Source of the DNA: Halobacteriales archaeon QS_4_69_34
GTDB lineage: Archaea > Halobacteriota > Halobacteria > Halobacteriales > Halococcaceae
Length of the DNA: 55,518 nt
Direction of reading: 5' to 3'
Assembly: GCA_003021045.1 (NCBI GenBank)
Contig: PXRN01000015.1
Location: forward strand, 1-55,518
A program made the position numbers and the translations under genes. Below, in pieces: positions 1 to 9,220 of the stretch. The stretch's first letter is position 1. Every line of letters starts with the position of its first letter. The notes below the pieces were generated by a model. It made no database searches, was not told where the DNA came from, and worked only from the letters and a program-made list of their open reading frames with translations.

Positions 1-453
1 CGGAAACATTGCATCCGGGTGACGCCACGGCGTCACCCTTGCCCGCTACGCTTTCACAGCCCCAGCTCTCCGACCAACAATCTCCTTCAGAAGAGCGATC
101 CGCGAAACGGATGGTGGCTTCGATGCCGAGGTGGGTCGCTCACCGCGAGTCCCAAAAGGACGAAGACCGGCGGCGTCATCGTCCCGACACCGCGGGCGAC
201 CGCGCCGAGAACCCGATGTCGCGGGCGGGCTCGGCCTCGGCATCAGCTGACGTGTCGTCGGCCGCCCCGTCGCTACCTCATCACGTATCGAGGGCACGAT
301 GTCCGAAGCGCTCAAAAACCCCTCACGTTTCGCTCGCGGAGTCGGACGTAGCGTCGTAAGACATCGGGTTGCGGTTAGCCGATAGTAACCGCAGAAGGTC
401 ACGGCCACTCGAAGAGGAGCGACTTATACGAATCGAGCGTACATTCGCGGTCG
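1..453. other. Intergenic region before the permease
   Basis: No convincing gene is seen. Open frames here on both strands have low-complexity, Arg/Ser-rich translations typical of antisense or out-of-frame reading in high-G+C DNA. The region holds a hairpin at 17-38 and a TATA-like element (CTTATACG, about 423-430) placed 25-30 bases before the ATG at 454, which fits a leaderless archaeal promoter. Confidence 0.5.
17..38. terminator. Perfect hairpin, probable end of a gene left of the window
   Basis: GGGTGACGCC and GGCGTCACCC form a perfect inverted repeat separated by two bases; in practice a 9-bp stem with a 4-base loop. It is followed by TT. A terminator role is inferred from its form only. 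Confidence 0.4.
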
Positions 454-2885
454 ATGGTAGAGCACACTCGAACGCTCGATTTCAAGATCGCCTTCGCCAT
501 CGGTCTCGGAACGATGATCGCGGCCGGCATCTTCTCGCTGTCGGGCATCGCGGTCTTCCGGATCGGCTCGACTGCCGTGGTGGCGTTCGTTCTCGCGGCC
601 ATCGTTGCCGGGATCACCGCCGCCTCCTACTCGGAGTTCGCCTCGATCTACTCGGAGAACGGCGGGGGCTACCTCTTTACCTCGCGTACCTTCGAGGACC
701 GCGACCTCCTCACCTACGCCGTCGGCGCGTCGTTGTTTCTGGGGTACACCGGCACGACCGCGTTCTACCTCGCTACGATGGACGAGTGGTTCTTCCGGTT
801 TCTGATCCCCGAGAGCTTCCATTTCCTCCCGCACGGGACGTTCGGCGTGCTCGTGGCGGTCCTCCTCGGCATCCTCAACGCACGCGGCACCGAGGAGTCG
901 GGCACGTTCCAGCTCCTCGTGACGAGCGCGAAGGTGGTGGTCCTCCTCTTTTTCATCGGCGGGATGTTCGCCAGCGTGGGTGTCGGCCCGGCACTCGGCG
1001 AGTTCGCGGGCAGCTTCCAGGTCGAGCCCGTGGGCACTATCTCGGTGGCGGCGCTCGCGTTCATCACCTTCTTCGGCTTCTCGGCCATCGCCGCATCGGC
1101 CGGCGAGATCATCGAACCGCGCAAGACCGTCCCGCGCGCCATCGCCGCCTCGATCCTCACGGTCACGGTTCTCTACACGTTCGTGATCGTGGCGATGTCA
1201 ACATCACCAGCGTCGCCAGCCGGCTCGCGCGCTCGCCCGACGAGATCCTCCAGTTGGGCGAGACCGCGATGGGGGCGGTCGCACAGGCGTTCATCCCGCT
1301 CTCGGTGGCGGGCGTTCCCGTCGGCACGTATCTCATCGTCGCGGGCGCGATCTTCTCGATGGTGTCGGCCTCGAACGCGAGCATCCTCGCCGCGTCGGGC
1401 ATCGGCTCGCTGATGGGCCGACAGGGACAGGCACCCCGGCGATTCTCGCGTCTTCATCCCACCTACGGGACGCCCTTTTGGAGCACGGCGACGGCCGCGG
1501 GCCTCATCAGCGTCCTCATACTGGCTTTCATCACGCTGCTCGGCGAGGAGGGCCTCGTCGGACCGATCGCAGTGGGGTTCGAGACGAGTGTCGCCGGTGT
1601 CTCCGTCGCGGTCGAGGAGTTCGCCCTCGGGCTGAATACACTGACCGGCTTTGCGACGCTCAACCTCCTCCTGCCGCTCGCGTTCGTCAACGGGGCGCTG
1701 GTGTACTCGCGCCGACGGTACCCCGACATCGAGCGGGGCTTTCGGGTGCCCGGCGTTCCCGTCGTCCCTGCACTGGGCATCGTCGCCAACGTCGCGCTCA
1801 TCTACAACCTCCCGCCCGTGGGCGTGGCCGTCGGGCTCGTGCTGACAGTAGTGCTCATCGCCGCCTACCTCGTCTGGGGCGGCGCACCCGACACCGAGGA
1901 GCTGTTCGAGCGGGTCGTCTCCGCACGGGCCCCGATCACCGCGAACGGCGACGACTCCTCCGAAACCGCCGCCGGCCCAACAACCGAAAGCGACGGCGAG
2001 AAGTTCCGCATCCTCGTCCCGGTCGGCCGGCTCGACCGCGCGGTGACCCACGTCAAGCTCGCAGCGACCCTCGGACAGTTCTACGGGGAGAACGCGGTCG
2101 TTCAGGTGGTCAACGTCACCAACATTCCGGATCAGACGCCCAGCGAGATAGTGTCGACGACGCGAACGACCGTGTCGAGCGCGTCACCGAGGCCCTCGCC
2201 GGCGAGGAGATCGCCACCGAGTACTTCGTCGAGGGCCACATCTGCCGGGACATCGCCTTCGACATCCTCCAGACCGCCCGCGATGACGGGGCGGACCTGA
2301 TACTCATGGGCTACCCCGAGAACCGCCCCGAGATCGCAAAGAAAATCGAGGTCGACGCGCCCTGCGACGTGCTCTACGCCCACGGCTTCGCGGACCCGAC
2401 GGACGTCTCGGCGGTCAACGTCGGCGCCGGTGGGGGCCCATCACGAGGCGGCCCTCCCGCTCGTGAACATGATGGGGAGGGCGGGCTCCGAACTGCACGT
2501 CATCAGCGTCACGCCGACGGGCGGCGGCACGACCGAGAGCACCGACGAGACGCTCGCCGGGCTCACCGACACGGCGACGGTGCAGGTCCACAACGTCACC
2601 GCATCGAGCGTCGCGGAGGGGCTGGTCTCGACCGCCGCCGAGAACGGCGGGTTGTTGGTGATCGGCGCCACCCGCACCCGGGAGCTGCGACAGTGGATCT
2701 TCGGCGGCACGCCCGACCGGGTGATCGACCTCGCGGCTGGCGCCGGTGTGCCCGTGATCGTCTACGCGGGCGAGTCCGGCATCCGACGGCGGATCGGGGA
2801 CCGACTCTTTCCCCTCTATCGCTACTACAGGCAGCTCCGATCACAGCGCCGTCCGCCGAGCGACGAGGGGATCGTCGACCAGTAA
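454..2885 (+). pseudogene. APC-family amino-acid permease fused to UspA domains, frame broken three times
   Basis: The frame from 454 begins as an APC transporter (FKIAFAIGLGTMIAAGIFSLSG, then repeated hydrophobic helices). The protein continues across three frame changes: near 1198 (one base missing; restoring it gives VAMVNITSVASRLA), near 2145 (one base missing, before DDANDRVERVTEALAG) and near 2430 (one extra base in a GGTGGGGGCCC run; correct reading GAGGGPHHEAALPLV). Joined, it is about 810 residues: roughly 12 membrane helices (to about residue 490), then two universal-stress-protein domains (RILVPVGR..., ending near VPVIVYAG). This permease-UspA fusion is common in haloarchaea and probably imports amino acids. 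A TATA-like element 25-30 bases before 454 fits leaderless transcription. Either a recent pseudogene or sequencing error; the third break lies in a G run. Confidence 0.8.
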
Positions 2886-3129
2886 CCGTTCTCGAACTGC
2901 TCGTAGATCGGCATCGGCCTCCGCGATCGTCGCGGCGAAAGCCCAGGAGTTTCGCGGCCCGGTTCCCGACGACACCATCGACGCCGCGACCTCGGACTTC
3001 GACGACCGCCGCCACGGCCACGTCAACTACCGAGCATAAACTCGCTTCGGTTGCCCGCCCAACAGAAATGGATTTCAGATAACACTTTTCGCCACGGACC
3101 ACGGAGGATCGGGTGGAGACCACCACACC

Positions 3130-3414
3130 ATGAAATCCGATCTCGTCACGGCCGCCGAGCGGCGAACAGCGCGGACGATCACTCACACCGAAACCCGGCT
3201 TCCCCTCCGGCGCTCGGGCGAGCGCGCCGCGTCGCTGCTCGCCGGGCTGCTGCCGGTCGTTCTCGTCGGGCTGGCGCTCGCGTGGCTGGCGACGGCGCTG
3301 CTGCCGGCGCTCGGCGGCCTGCTCGTCGCTACCGTACTCGGGTTCGGCGCGCTCCGGGTACTCCCCGTCGCCGTCGTCCGAGCGGTCGTCGCGGGCATCG
3401 AGTTCGCCGAGTAA
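3130..3414 (+). CDS. Small two-helix membrane protein
   Basis: A 94-residue protein of unknown function. After a charged N-terminus (about 35 residues), two adjacent hydrophobic segments are visible (LLAGLLPVVLVGLALAWLA and a second from ALGGLLVATVLGFGALRVL). No catalytic motif is seen. Codon third positions are G/C-rich like its neighbours. The gene stands alone between the broken permease and the sirtuin gene, same strand as both. Confidence 0.65.
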   Translation: MKSDLVTAAERRTARTITHTETRLPLRRSGERAASLLAGLLPVVLVGLALAWLATALLPALGGLLVATVLGFGALRVLPVAVVRAVVAGIEFAE

Positions 3415-3484
3415 CGACCCGCGAAGTGGCGCCCCGGTCCCCGCCCGCCGGTGTGCTTTTGCTTGCGTACGTGTTTCGACGGGC

Positions 3485-4360
3485 ATGGACGGCGACGACC
3501 TTCGGTTCGCGGCCCGGGCGATCGCCGACGCGGACTCGGTCGTTGGGATGACCGGTGCGGGCGTCAGCACCGCCTCCGGCGTCCCCGACTTCCGCGGCGA
3601 CGACGGCCTCTGGGAGCGCCACGACCCGATGGACTTCCACGTCGACCGGTTCGAGGCCGATCCCGAGGGATTCTGGGCCGACCGGCTCGCGCTCCACGAA
3701 TCGATCTACGGCACCGACGAGTCCGGAAGCGAGGCGAGCGAGGGGAACGACACCGGGAGCGACGCGGCTGGCGCGGGCGGAGACGCCGAGGACGCGGCCG
3801 ACGGGAGTGTGGCCATCGAGCCCAACGCCGCCCACGAGGCCCTCGCTGCCCTCGAAGCCGACGGCCACCTCGACGCGCTGATCACCCAGAACGTCGACGG
3901 CCTGCACGCCGCGGCCGGCTCGGAGGAGCTGATCGAGATCCACGGCAGCGGCGAGCGCGTCGTCTGCCGATCCTGCCGGTCGCGATTCCCGGCAGAGCCG
4001 GTCCACGAGCGCGTCCGCGAGGGCGAGTGCCCGCCGACGTGTGCCGACTGCGGTGAGCCACTCAAGCCCGACGTCGTGCTGTTCGGCGAGTCTCTCCCCG
4101 AGTACGCGCTGCTGCGCGCGCACGCGCTCGCCGAGAAGGCCGACGTCTTCCTCGTCGCCGGCTCGTCGCTGTCGGTCGAACCCGCCGCCTCGCTGCCCCA
4201 CACCGCCGCCGACCGGGGCGCGACGATGGTGGTAGTGAACCTCGACGCGACGCCGCTATCCGGTCGCGCCGAGTACGACTTTCGGACCGACGTCACCGAC
4301 CTCCTGCCGCGGCTCCGCGAGGCGGTCGCCGAGACGGCTGGAGACGACGGCGAGCGCTGA
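3485..4360 (+). CDS. SIR2-family NAD-dependent protein deacylase (sirtuin)
   Basis: A 291-residue sirtuin that removes acyl groups from lysines using NAD. The Rossmann NAD motif GAGVSTASGVPDFRG is at residues 24-38, followed by TQNVDGLH near 135 and the catalytic His in EIHGSG at about 153. The zinc-binding cysteines are CRSC (161, 164) and CADC; KPDVVLFGE and GSSLSVEPA follow. An acidic, Gly/Ser-rich insertion at about residues 79-112 is not part of the usual sirtuin core and looks like a halophilic loop. TGCTTTTGC, about 30 bases before the ATG, is a plausible TATA box for a leaderless transcript. The gene converges on nuoI. Confidence 0.93.
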   Translation: MDGDDLRFAARAIADADSVVGMTGAGVSTASGVPDFRGDDGLWERHDPMDFHVDRFEADPEGFWADRLALHESIYGTDESGSEASEGNDTGSDAAGAGGDAEDAADGSVAIEPNAAHEALAALEADGHLDALITQNVDGLHAAAGSEELIEIHGSGERVVCRSCRSRFPAEPVHERVREGECPPTCADCGEPLKPDVVLFGESLPEYALLRAHALAEKADVFLVAGSSLSVEPAASLPHTAADRGATMVVVNLDATPLSGRAEYDFRTDVTDLLPRLREAVAETAGDDGER

Positions 4361-4385
4361 TCGGACGTGCGGTGCAGTGGCGTGG

Positions 4386-4413
4386 GTCGCGCGCCGACGG
4401 AGCGGCGCGCGAC
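4386..4413. terminator. Bidirectional hairpin between sir2 and nuoI
   Basis: GTCGCGCGCCG and CGGCGCGCGAC form a perfect 11-bp stem with a 6-base loop, in the 82-base gap between two converging genes. Position and form suggest that it ends transcription from both sides. Confidence 0.55.
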
Positions 4414-4442
4414 GCGAGTGCCCGGCCCAAAAAGTGGTGGGT

Positions 4443-4904
4443 CTACTGGTAGTCGACCGCGCCCTCGCCCTCGCCGATCCACGCGCCGCGGTCGGGCTCT
4501 CTGGATTCGAGGGGGTCGATGTCTTTGTACCAGGGGACGTTCTTCAGCTGCTCCATGTTGTAGGCGAGGTCGTCTTTGGTGTCGCCAGTGAACTCGAAGT
4601 TCTGGGTCAACAGGATGGCGTCGACGGGGCAGACCTCCTCGCAGAGCCGACAGTAGATGCACTGGCCGACGTGGAGGTTGTACTGCTCGCCATTGCGCTG
4701 TTCGTCCATCACGATCTGGATCGTATCGTTCGGGCAGACGTTCTCGCACTGGCGACACCAGATACACCGTTCCTGACTGAACTTGTGAACTCCCCGGAAG
4801 CGGGGGCTCACCTCGGGTGCAGTGTCCGGGTACTCGACCGTAAAGGTCGAGCCGTCCAGTGCGTGTTTCATCGTCGTCGCCATCGATTTGAGGAGTCCGA
4901 TCAT
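4443..4904 (-). CDS. nuoI: Complex I subunit NuoI, 8Fe ferredoxin subunit
   Basis: A 153-residue peripheral-arm subunit that passes electrons through two [4Fe-4S] clusters. Two ferredoxin motifs are visible: C47-C50-C53-C57 (CIWCRQCENVCP) and C82-C85-C88-C92 (CIYCRLCEEVCP). The frame is open far upstream, but the ATG at 4904 is the right start, since the reading upstream is antisense to nuoH. It lies 74 bases after nuoH. It is the last gene of the cluster here: a hairpin and the opposing sirtuin follow, and nuoJ-N are not present next to it. Confidence 0.95.
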   Translation of the reverse strand: MIGLLKSMATTMKHALDGSTFTVEYPDTAPEVSPRFRGVHKFSQERCIWCRQCENVCPNDTIQIVMDEQRNGEQYNLHVGQCIYCRLCEEVCPVDAILLTQNFEFTGDTKDDLAYNMEQLKNVPWYKDIDPLESREPDRGAWIGEGEGAVDYQ

Positions 4905-4978
4905 GGCTTGTTTTGGGGTTTGGTGGTGGGTCGTTGGTACGGTCGACGCTCTGTTGGATCGTGTGTCGGGCGGTGAGC

Positions 4979-6157
4979 CTACACTATGAGTCCCACGATG
5001 ACGGCCGTGAGCACGAGGTTGGCGAACGAAAGCACGAGCATCCCCTTCCAGCCGATCTCGATCAGCTGATCGATGCGCACCCGCGGGATCGCCGAGCGCA
5101 TCCACTGGGTGAACAGGTACACTGCGAGGACCTTCAGCATGAACCAGACGAGCCCGAGCGCCGCCGGGCCGGGTCCTGCGGGACCGCCGAGAAAGAGCGT
5201 GGCGACGATCGCCCCGCCGAGGAAGATGTGCAGGAACTCGCCGAGATACAGCAACACGAAGTACACACTCGAATACTCGGTCATGTAGCCCGCGACGAGC
5301 TCGCCGGGCGCTTCGGGCACGTCGAAGGGGTTGCGCCCCACCTCGGCGAGGTTCGCCGTCATGAACAGCACGAACGCGAAGGGGTTGACGAACGCGAACC
5401 ACGCGGGGATCGCGAACCCGGCAACCGTCACGAGCGGCTCGGCCTGGGCGGCGACGATCTCGCTCATCCGCAGGGTGCCCGCGAACAGCACGACCGAGGC
5501 GGCCGTCACCACCAAGGGGATCTCGTAGGCGAGATTCTGAGCGACCGCGCGCAGCCCCCCGAGGAAGGAGTACTTGTTGTTCGAGGCGTAGCCCGCGGTG
5601 AGCAGGCCCAGCGAGGCGATCGAGGCGGCGGCGAAGACGAACACGAACCCCGTCTCGGGATCGGCGAGCTGGAGGCCGCTGCCCATCGGGATCACCGCAA
5701 AGCCCAGCAGGGCAGAGAAGGGCACGAGCATCGGCGCGATGTCGTAGGCCGGCCGGTCGACGTCCTCGGGGACGATGAGCTCCTTGGAGAGCAGCCGGAC
5801 GGCGTCGGCGACGATGATCAGCAGTCCGAACGGTCCTACGCGGTTGACGGCGATCCGGTCGGTGAACGCGGCCGTGATCTTGCGCTTGCCCCAGATGCCC
5901 GCGAACGCGGCCAGCCCGAGGAAGACGGTGGCGATCAGCGACGCGACGACGATCCCGATCAGGAACTGGACGCCGGGATCGGGGTTCGCGCCGAGCCCGA
6001 GCCACCCGCTGATCGTCTCGGGTGCCGTAGGCCCCACCCCTGCGGCGGAGCCGTTGGTGGCGTTGGCCGCGCCGGTCGCGTTCGCGGTGGTGGTGGCTCC
6101 GCCGGTGGCGTTGGCGGTCGTCGTTCCCTGCTGGAGGGGTGGCCCGCCCGCTCTCAT
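4979..6157 (-). CDS. nuoH: Complex I membrane subunit NuoH
   Basis: A 392-residue membrane subunit that joins the membrane and peripheral arms and shapes the quinone chamber. About eight hydrophobic helices are visible, with family motifs including DRIAVNRVGPFGLLIIVAD, GYASNNKYSFLGGLR, a helix with NPFAFVLF and the conserved loop NPFDVPEAPGELVAGYMTEYS. The first 50 residues are an Asn/Thr/Ala/Gly-rich tail with several N-x-T sequons, longer than in bacterial NuoH. Its ATG overlaps the stop of the 36-aa ORF upstream (ATGA), so translation is probably coupled. Confidence 0.96.
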   Translation of the reverse strand: MRAGGPPLQQGTTTANATGGATTTANATGAANATNGSAAGVGPTAPETISGWLGLGANPDPGVQFLIGIVVASLIATVFLGLAAFAGIWGKRKITAAFTDRIAVNRVGPFGLLIIVADAVRLLSKELIVPEDVDRPAYDIAPMLVPFSALLGFAVIPMGSGLQLADPETGFVFVFAAASIASLGLLTAGYASNNKYSFLGGLRAVAQNLAYEIPLVVTAASVVLFAGTLRMSEIVAAQAEPLVTVAGFAIPAWFAFVNPFAFVLFMTANLAEVGRNPFDVPEAPGELVAGYMTEYSSVYFVLLYLGEFLHIFLGGAIVATLFLGGPAGPGPAALGLVWFMLKVLAVYLFTQWMRSAIPRVRIDQLIEIGWKGMLVLSFANLVLTAVIVGLIV

Positions 6158-6264
6158 CGCTCGCCCTCGTCGCCGTCGCCGACCATGCCCGCGTCGACGC
6201 CCTCGCCGTCGATCGGTTCTCCGCTGTCGGCCGCGCCGTCGCTATCGACGCCCGTCGCCCTCAT
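6154..6264 (-). CDS. 36-residue acidic ORF coupled between nuoCD and nuoH
   Basis: This ORF (begins MRATGVDSDGAADSGEPIDG, ends GDGDEGER) has its ATG overlapping the nuoCD stop and its TGA overlapping the nuoH ATG, both as ATGA. It fills the nuoCD-nuoH gap exactly. It is Asp/Glu/Gly-rich, with no cysteine and no hydrophobic stretch. Function unknown. It may be a microprotein, or simply a coding bridge that carries ribosomes from nuoCD to nuoH. The two exact overlaps are seen directly; that it is translated is inferred. Confidence 0.5.
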   Translation of the reverse strand: MRATGVDSDGAADSGEPIDGEGVDAGMVGDGDEGER

Positions 6265-7952
6265 CGGTCGACCTCGCCGAGGACGATGTCGATGCTGGCG
6301 AGCGAGGCGATCAGGTCCGCGATGTACTCGCCCTCGGCCATCTCGGGGAGCGCCTGGAGATTCGAGAAGCACGGACTCCGGATCTTGAACCGGGCGGGCT
6401 TGTCAGTTCCATCGGAACGGATGTAGATGCCGAGCTCGCCCTTGGCTCCCTCGACCGCGCGGTAGATCTCGGCGTCCTCGTCGGGGCGCAGGGTGCGGGG
6501 GACGTTCGACTGGATCTCCCGTTCCTCTTCGGGCCAGTCCTCCAGCAGGTCGACACACTGCTCGATGATGCGCGCGGACTGCTCGACTTCCCGCAGGCGG
6601 GTGAGCACGCGGGCGTAGTTGTCGCCGTCGGGCTCGACCGCGACGTCCCAGTCGAGTTCGTCGTAGTAGCCGTAGGGGTCGTCCCGCCGGAGGTCGTAGT
6701 CGACGCCCGAGGCGCGCGCGACCGGACCCGTACAGCCGTAGTCCTTGGCGGTTTCGGCGTCGATGACGCCCGTGTCGACACAGCGCAGCTGGAAGATCTC
6801 GTTCGAGGTGATGAGGTCGTGGTACTCGTCGAGCTTCCCGGGGAGCTCGTCGAGGAAGTCCCGGATCTTCTCGAAGAACTCGGCCCGGGGCTCGGGCAGG
6901 TCCCACGCGACCCCGCCGAGCCGGAAGTAGTTGAACATCAGCCGCTGGCCGGTCAGGTCTTCGAGGATGTCCATGACGACCTCGCGGTCCCGGAAGCCGT
7001 ACATGAACGTGGCGGTGAACTCGCCGTAGACGTCGAGTGCGAACGTCGCGACCGCGAGCATGTGGGCGGCGATCCGGGAGAACTCCGCGCCCATCGTCCG
7101 GATGACCTGGGCGTACTCGGGCACCTCGAGCCCGGCGAGGTCCTCGGCGGTGCGGGCGTAGGCCCACTCGTTGAGGAGCCCGGCCGAGACGTAGTCCCAC
7201 CGATCGGGGTAGGGCATGATCTCGTGTCTGTACTTCCCGCTCTGGGCCATCTGCTCCTCGCAGCGATGCAGGTAGCCGATGTCCGAGCGCACGTCGGCGA
7301 CCTGCTCGCCGTCGAGGACCGTCTCGACGTGGAGCACGCCGTGGGTGGCGGGGTGGTGGGGGCCGATGTTGAGGAACATCGTGTCCGCCTCGCCGGTGTC
7401 ATCCGCCTGATCCTCCGCCAGGGGGTTGGCGTGGGACTCGAGCGTGACGATCTGTGGCCGGTCCTGGTCGTAGTCCAGTCCAAGGGGGTGGCCCTGCCAC
7501 GTCTCGGGCAGGAGGATACGCCGGAGGTCGGGATGGCCCTCGTACTCGACGCCCACGAGGTCGTAGGCCTCGCGCTCGTGCCAGTCCGCCGTGCGATAGA
7601 CCGGCTCGGCGGTCTGGCTGGCCGGCGCGTCCCGCGGCGTGGGCACGACCACCGAGACCTCCTGGGTGGGATCGTCGTACCGCTTGAGGTGGTAGATCGA
7701 CTCGAAGCGGTCCTCGTACTCCTGTGCCGTCACACAGGAGCAGTGATCGAAGCCCGCCTCGTCCCGGAGCGCGAACAGCGCCTCCTGGACCTCGTCCGGA
7801 CGCACGACGAACGCCTCGGCGTTCAGGTGGGTCTCGCGGCCCACGACCCGGTCGCCGAGCAAGTCCGCGATGGCGTCGTAGTCGAGGCCCGCCTCGGTGA
7901 CGCCGGTCAGGTGCGTTTCCGTCCGCTCTCCTGTGGGTTCCTCTAAGCTCAT
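6261..7952 (-). CDS. nuoCD: Complex I subunit NuoCD fusion
   Basis: A 563-residue fusion of NuoC (about residues 1-180: HCSCVTAQEYEDRFESIYHL, then ADWHEREAYDLVGVEYEGHP and RRILLPETWQGHPLG) and NuoD (about 195-563: NIGPHHPATHGVLH, DIGYLHRCEEQMA, RWDYVSAGLLNE, ending SLASIDIVLGEVDR). NuoD forms the quinone-binding face with NuoB; the GPHHPATHG motif is intact. The C and D domains are joined by a short acidic linker. The ATG overlaps the nuoB stop by 4 bases, and the stop overlaps the start of the 36-aa ORF. Confidence 0.97.
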   Translation of the reverse strand: MSLEEPTGERTETHLTGVTEAGLDYDAIADLLGDRVVGRETHLNAEAFVVRPDEVQEALFALRDEAGFDHCSCVTAQEYEDRFESIYHLKRYDDPTQEVSVVVPTPRDAPASQTAEPVYRTADWHEREAYDLVGVEYEGHPDLRRILLPETWQGHPLGLDYDQDRPQIVTLESHANPLAEDQADDTGEADTMFLNIGPHHPATHGVLHVETVLDGEQVADVRSDIGYLHRCEEQMAQSGKYRHEIMPYPDRWDYVSAGLLNEWAYARTAEDLAGLEVPEYAQVIRTMGAEFSRIAAHMLAVATFALDVYGEFTATFMYGFRDREVVMDILEDLTGQRLMFNYFRLGGVAWDLPEPRAEFFEKIRDFLDELPGKLDEYHDLITSNEIFQLRCVDTGVIDAETAKDYGCTGPVARASGVDYDLRRDDPYGYYDELDWDVAVEPDGDNYARVLTRLREVEQSARIIEQCVDLLEDWPEEEREIQSNVPRTLRPDEDAEIYRAVEGAKGELGIYIRSDGTDKPARFKIRSPCFSNLQALPEMAEGEYIADLIASLASIDIVLGEVDR

Positions 7953-8728
7953 GTCGAATCGGCCCAGTTGTACCGCATGACGAGGGTGTCCTCGTCGATG
8001 TCAGCGGCGAGGTGCTCGACCAGCTCGTCGCGCTGGAGGTCGCCGAACTGCTCTAGCTCGTAAGGCTTCACGGTGACGGGCGCGCTCTCGCCCTCGGCGA
8101 TGCGCTCCTGGAGCTTGGCGACCCCGTAGATCAGCGCCTCGGGGCGGGGCGGACAGCCGGGAACGTGGATGTCACACGGGATGACCTCCTCCGCGCCCTT
8201 GATGACGTTGTACCCCTGCTGGAAGGGGCCCCCCGAGACGGTACAGGACCCCATCGAGACGACGAACTTGGGTTCGGGCATCTGGTCGTACACCCGTTTC
8301 ATCCGCGGGGCGAACTTCGAGACGATGGTGCCCGGCACGATGATGACGTCGGCCTGTCGCGGGGAGGCGCGTGGCACGCCCGCGCCGAACCGATCGAGGT
8401 CGTGTTTCACCGCGTAGGTGTGCATCATCTCGATCGAGCAGCAGGCGATGCCGAACTGGAGCATGAACATCGAGGAGCCCCGCACCCAGTTCATGAACTT
8501 GTCGAACTTCGTGAGTATGAACGGCGAGGAGCCGAAGGCGTTCCGGAGCTTGGAGTTGAACCGGCTGTCCGCGCCCGACCCCATCCGGGCCTCCTGGGTG
8601 CTCTCGACCACCCCCTCGGCCGCCGGCCCGTCCGAGTCCGTGCTCGCGGATCGTGCCTCCCCGAACTGCATGTCGGTGGGCTGTGCATCGGCCGTCCCCG
8701 TCTCGGTGGTTTCTCGGTTGCTGCTCAT
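7949..8728 (-). CDS. nuoB: Complex I subunit NuoB, N2 cluster subunit
   Basis: A 259-residue subunit that holds the terminal N2 [4Fe-4S] cluster next to the quinone site. The ligands are the adjacent cysteines in FGIACCSIEMMHTY, the Cys in VVSMGSCTVSGG and the Cys in HVPGCPPRPE. The first ~60 residues are an acidic, low-complexity extension not found in bacterial NuoB. It lies 3 bases after nuoA and overlaps nuoCD by 4 bases, so nuoA-B-CD-sORF-H read as one coupled unit. Confidence 0.96.
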   Translation of the reverse strand: MSSNRETTETGTADAQPTDMQFGEARSASTDSDGPAAEGVVESTQEARMGSGADSRFNSKLRNAFGSSPFILTKFDKFMNWVRGSSMFMLQFGIACCSIEMMHTYAVKHDLDRFGAGVPRASPRQADVIIVPGTIVSKFAPRMKRVYDQMPEPKFVVSMGSCTVSGGPFQQGYNVIKGAEEVIPCDIHVPGCPPRPEALIYGVAKLQERIAEGESAPVTVKPYELEQFGDLQRDELVEHLAADIDEDTLVMRYNWADST

Positions 8729-8731
8729 TGT

Positions 8732-9136
8732 CTATCGGCTCACCTGCCAGTTCTCCGGTTCGGTGTTGCGAACCCACTGCACCGCGCCCTTGCGCCACGC
8801 CCACGCGAGCCCGACGACCAGGATGGCGATGAACCCGAGCATCGGTGCGAGCGCCGATAGGAGACCGACCTCCCCGACCGCCTCGCGGTAGATCACCGTC
8901 CATGGGAAGATCAACACCGTCTCGATGTCGAAGACGACGAACAGCAGCGCGACCATGTAGTACTGGATGTTGAACCGGATGCGCGTGCTGCCCGTCGGCA
9001 CCTCGCCGCTCTCGTATATCGCTCGCTTTCCCTGGGCGGGGACGCTCGGGCGCAGCAGACTCGACAGTCCCATCATCGACAGCGGGATCGCGATCGCCAC
9101 GAACGTCAGCGCCCCGATGGCTATCCACGGGTTCAT
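8732..9136 (-). CDS. nuoA: Complex I membrane subunit NuoA
   Basis: A 134-residue protein with three membrane helices (starting MNPWIAIGALTFVAIAIPLSM; a second around YYMVALLFVVFDIETVLIFPW; a third near the C-terminus). The acidic FDIETVLIFPW motif is the family signature. An in-frame ATG at 9175 would add 13 residues (beginning MSAHPSADTGQN), but it lies on the TATA-like element, so the ATG at 9136 is preferred. First gene of the nuo cluster. purE lies 84 bases upstream on the same strand. Confidence 0.9.
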   Translation of the reverse strand: MNPWIAIGALTFVAIAIPLSMMGLSSLLRPSVPAQGKRAIYESGEVPTGSTRIRFNIQYYMVALLFVVFDIETVLIFPWTVIYREAVGEVGLLSALAPMLGFIAILVVGLAWAWRKGAVQWVRNTEPENWQVSR

Positions 9137-9171
9137 GCAGTTCTGACCTGTGTCCGCGCTTGGGTGCGCAC

Positions 9172-9182
9172 TCACATAAGGG
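9172..9182 (-). promoter_or_regulatory. TATA-like element for the nuo operon
   Basis: On the minus strand CCCTTATGTG lies about 36-45 bases before the NuoA ATG at 9136, which would place transcription start within about 10-15 bases of that codon. It overlaps the alternative ATG at 9175 and so argues against the longer NuoA. Confidence 0.4.
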
Positions 9183-9220
9183 TTGATTCTCGCTCGCCCG
9201 GATCGGTCTGCGTCCGCCGG

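Noticed and set aside
9..408. Overlapping 110-120 codon ORFs on both strands
   Set aside because: Arg/Ser/Pro-rich translations without domain pattern; typical of chance open frames in high-G+C DNA.
2886..3034. Plus-strand frame reading AKAQEFRGPVPDDTIDAATS and ending VNYRA
   Set aside because: It looks protein-like but has no start codon of its own in a sensible place and no recognised family; perhaps a remnant of a lost gene.
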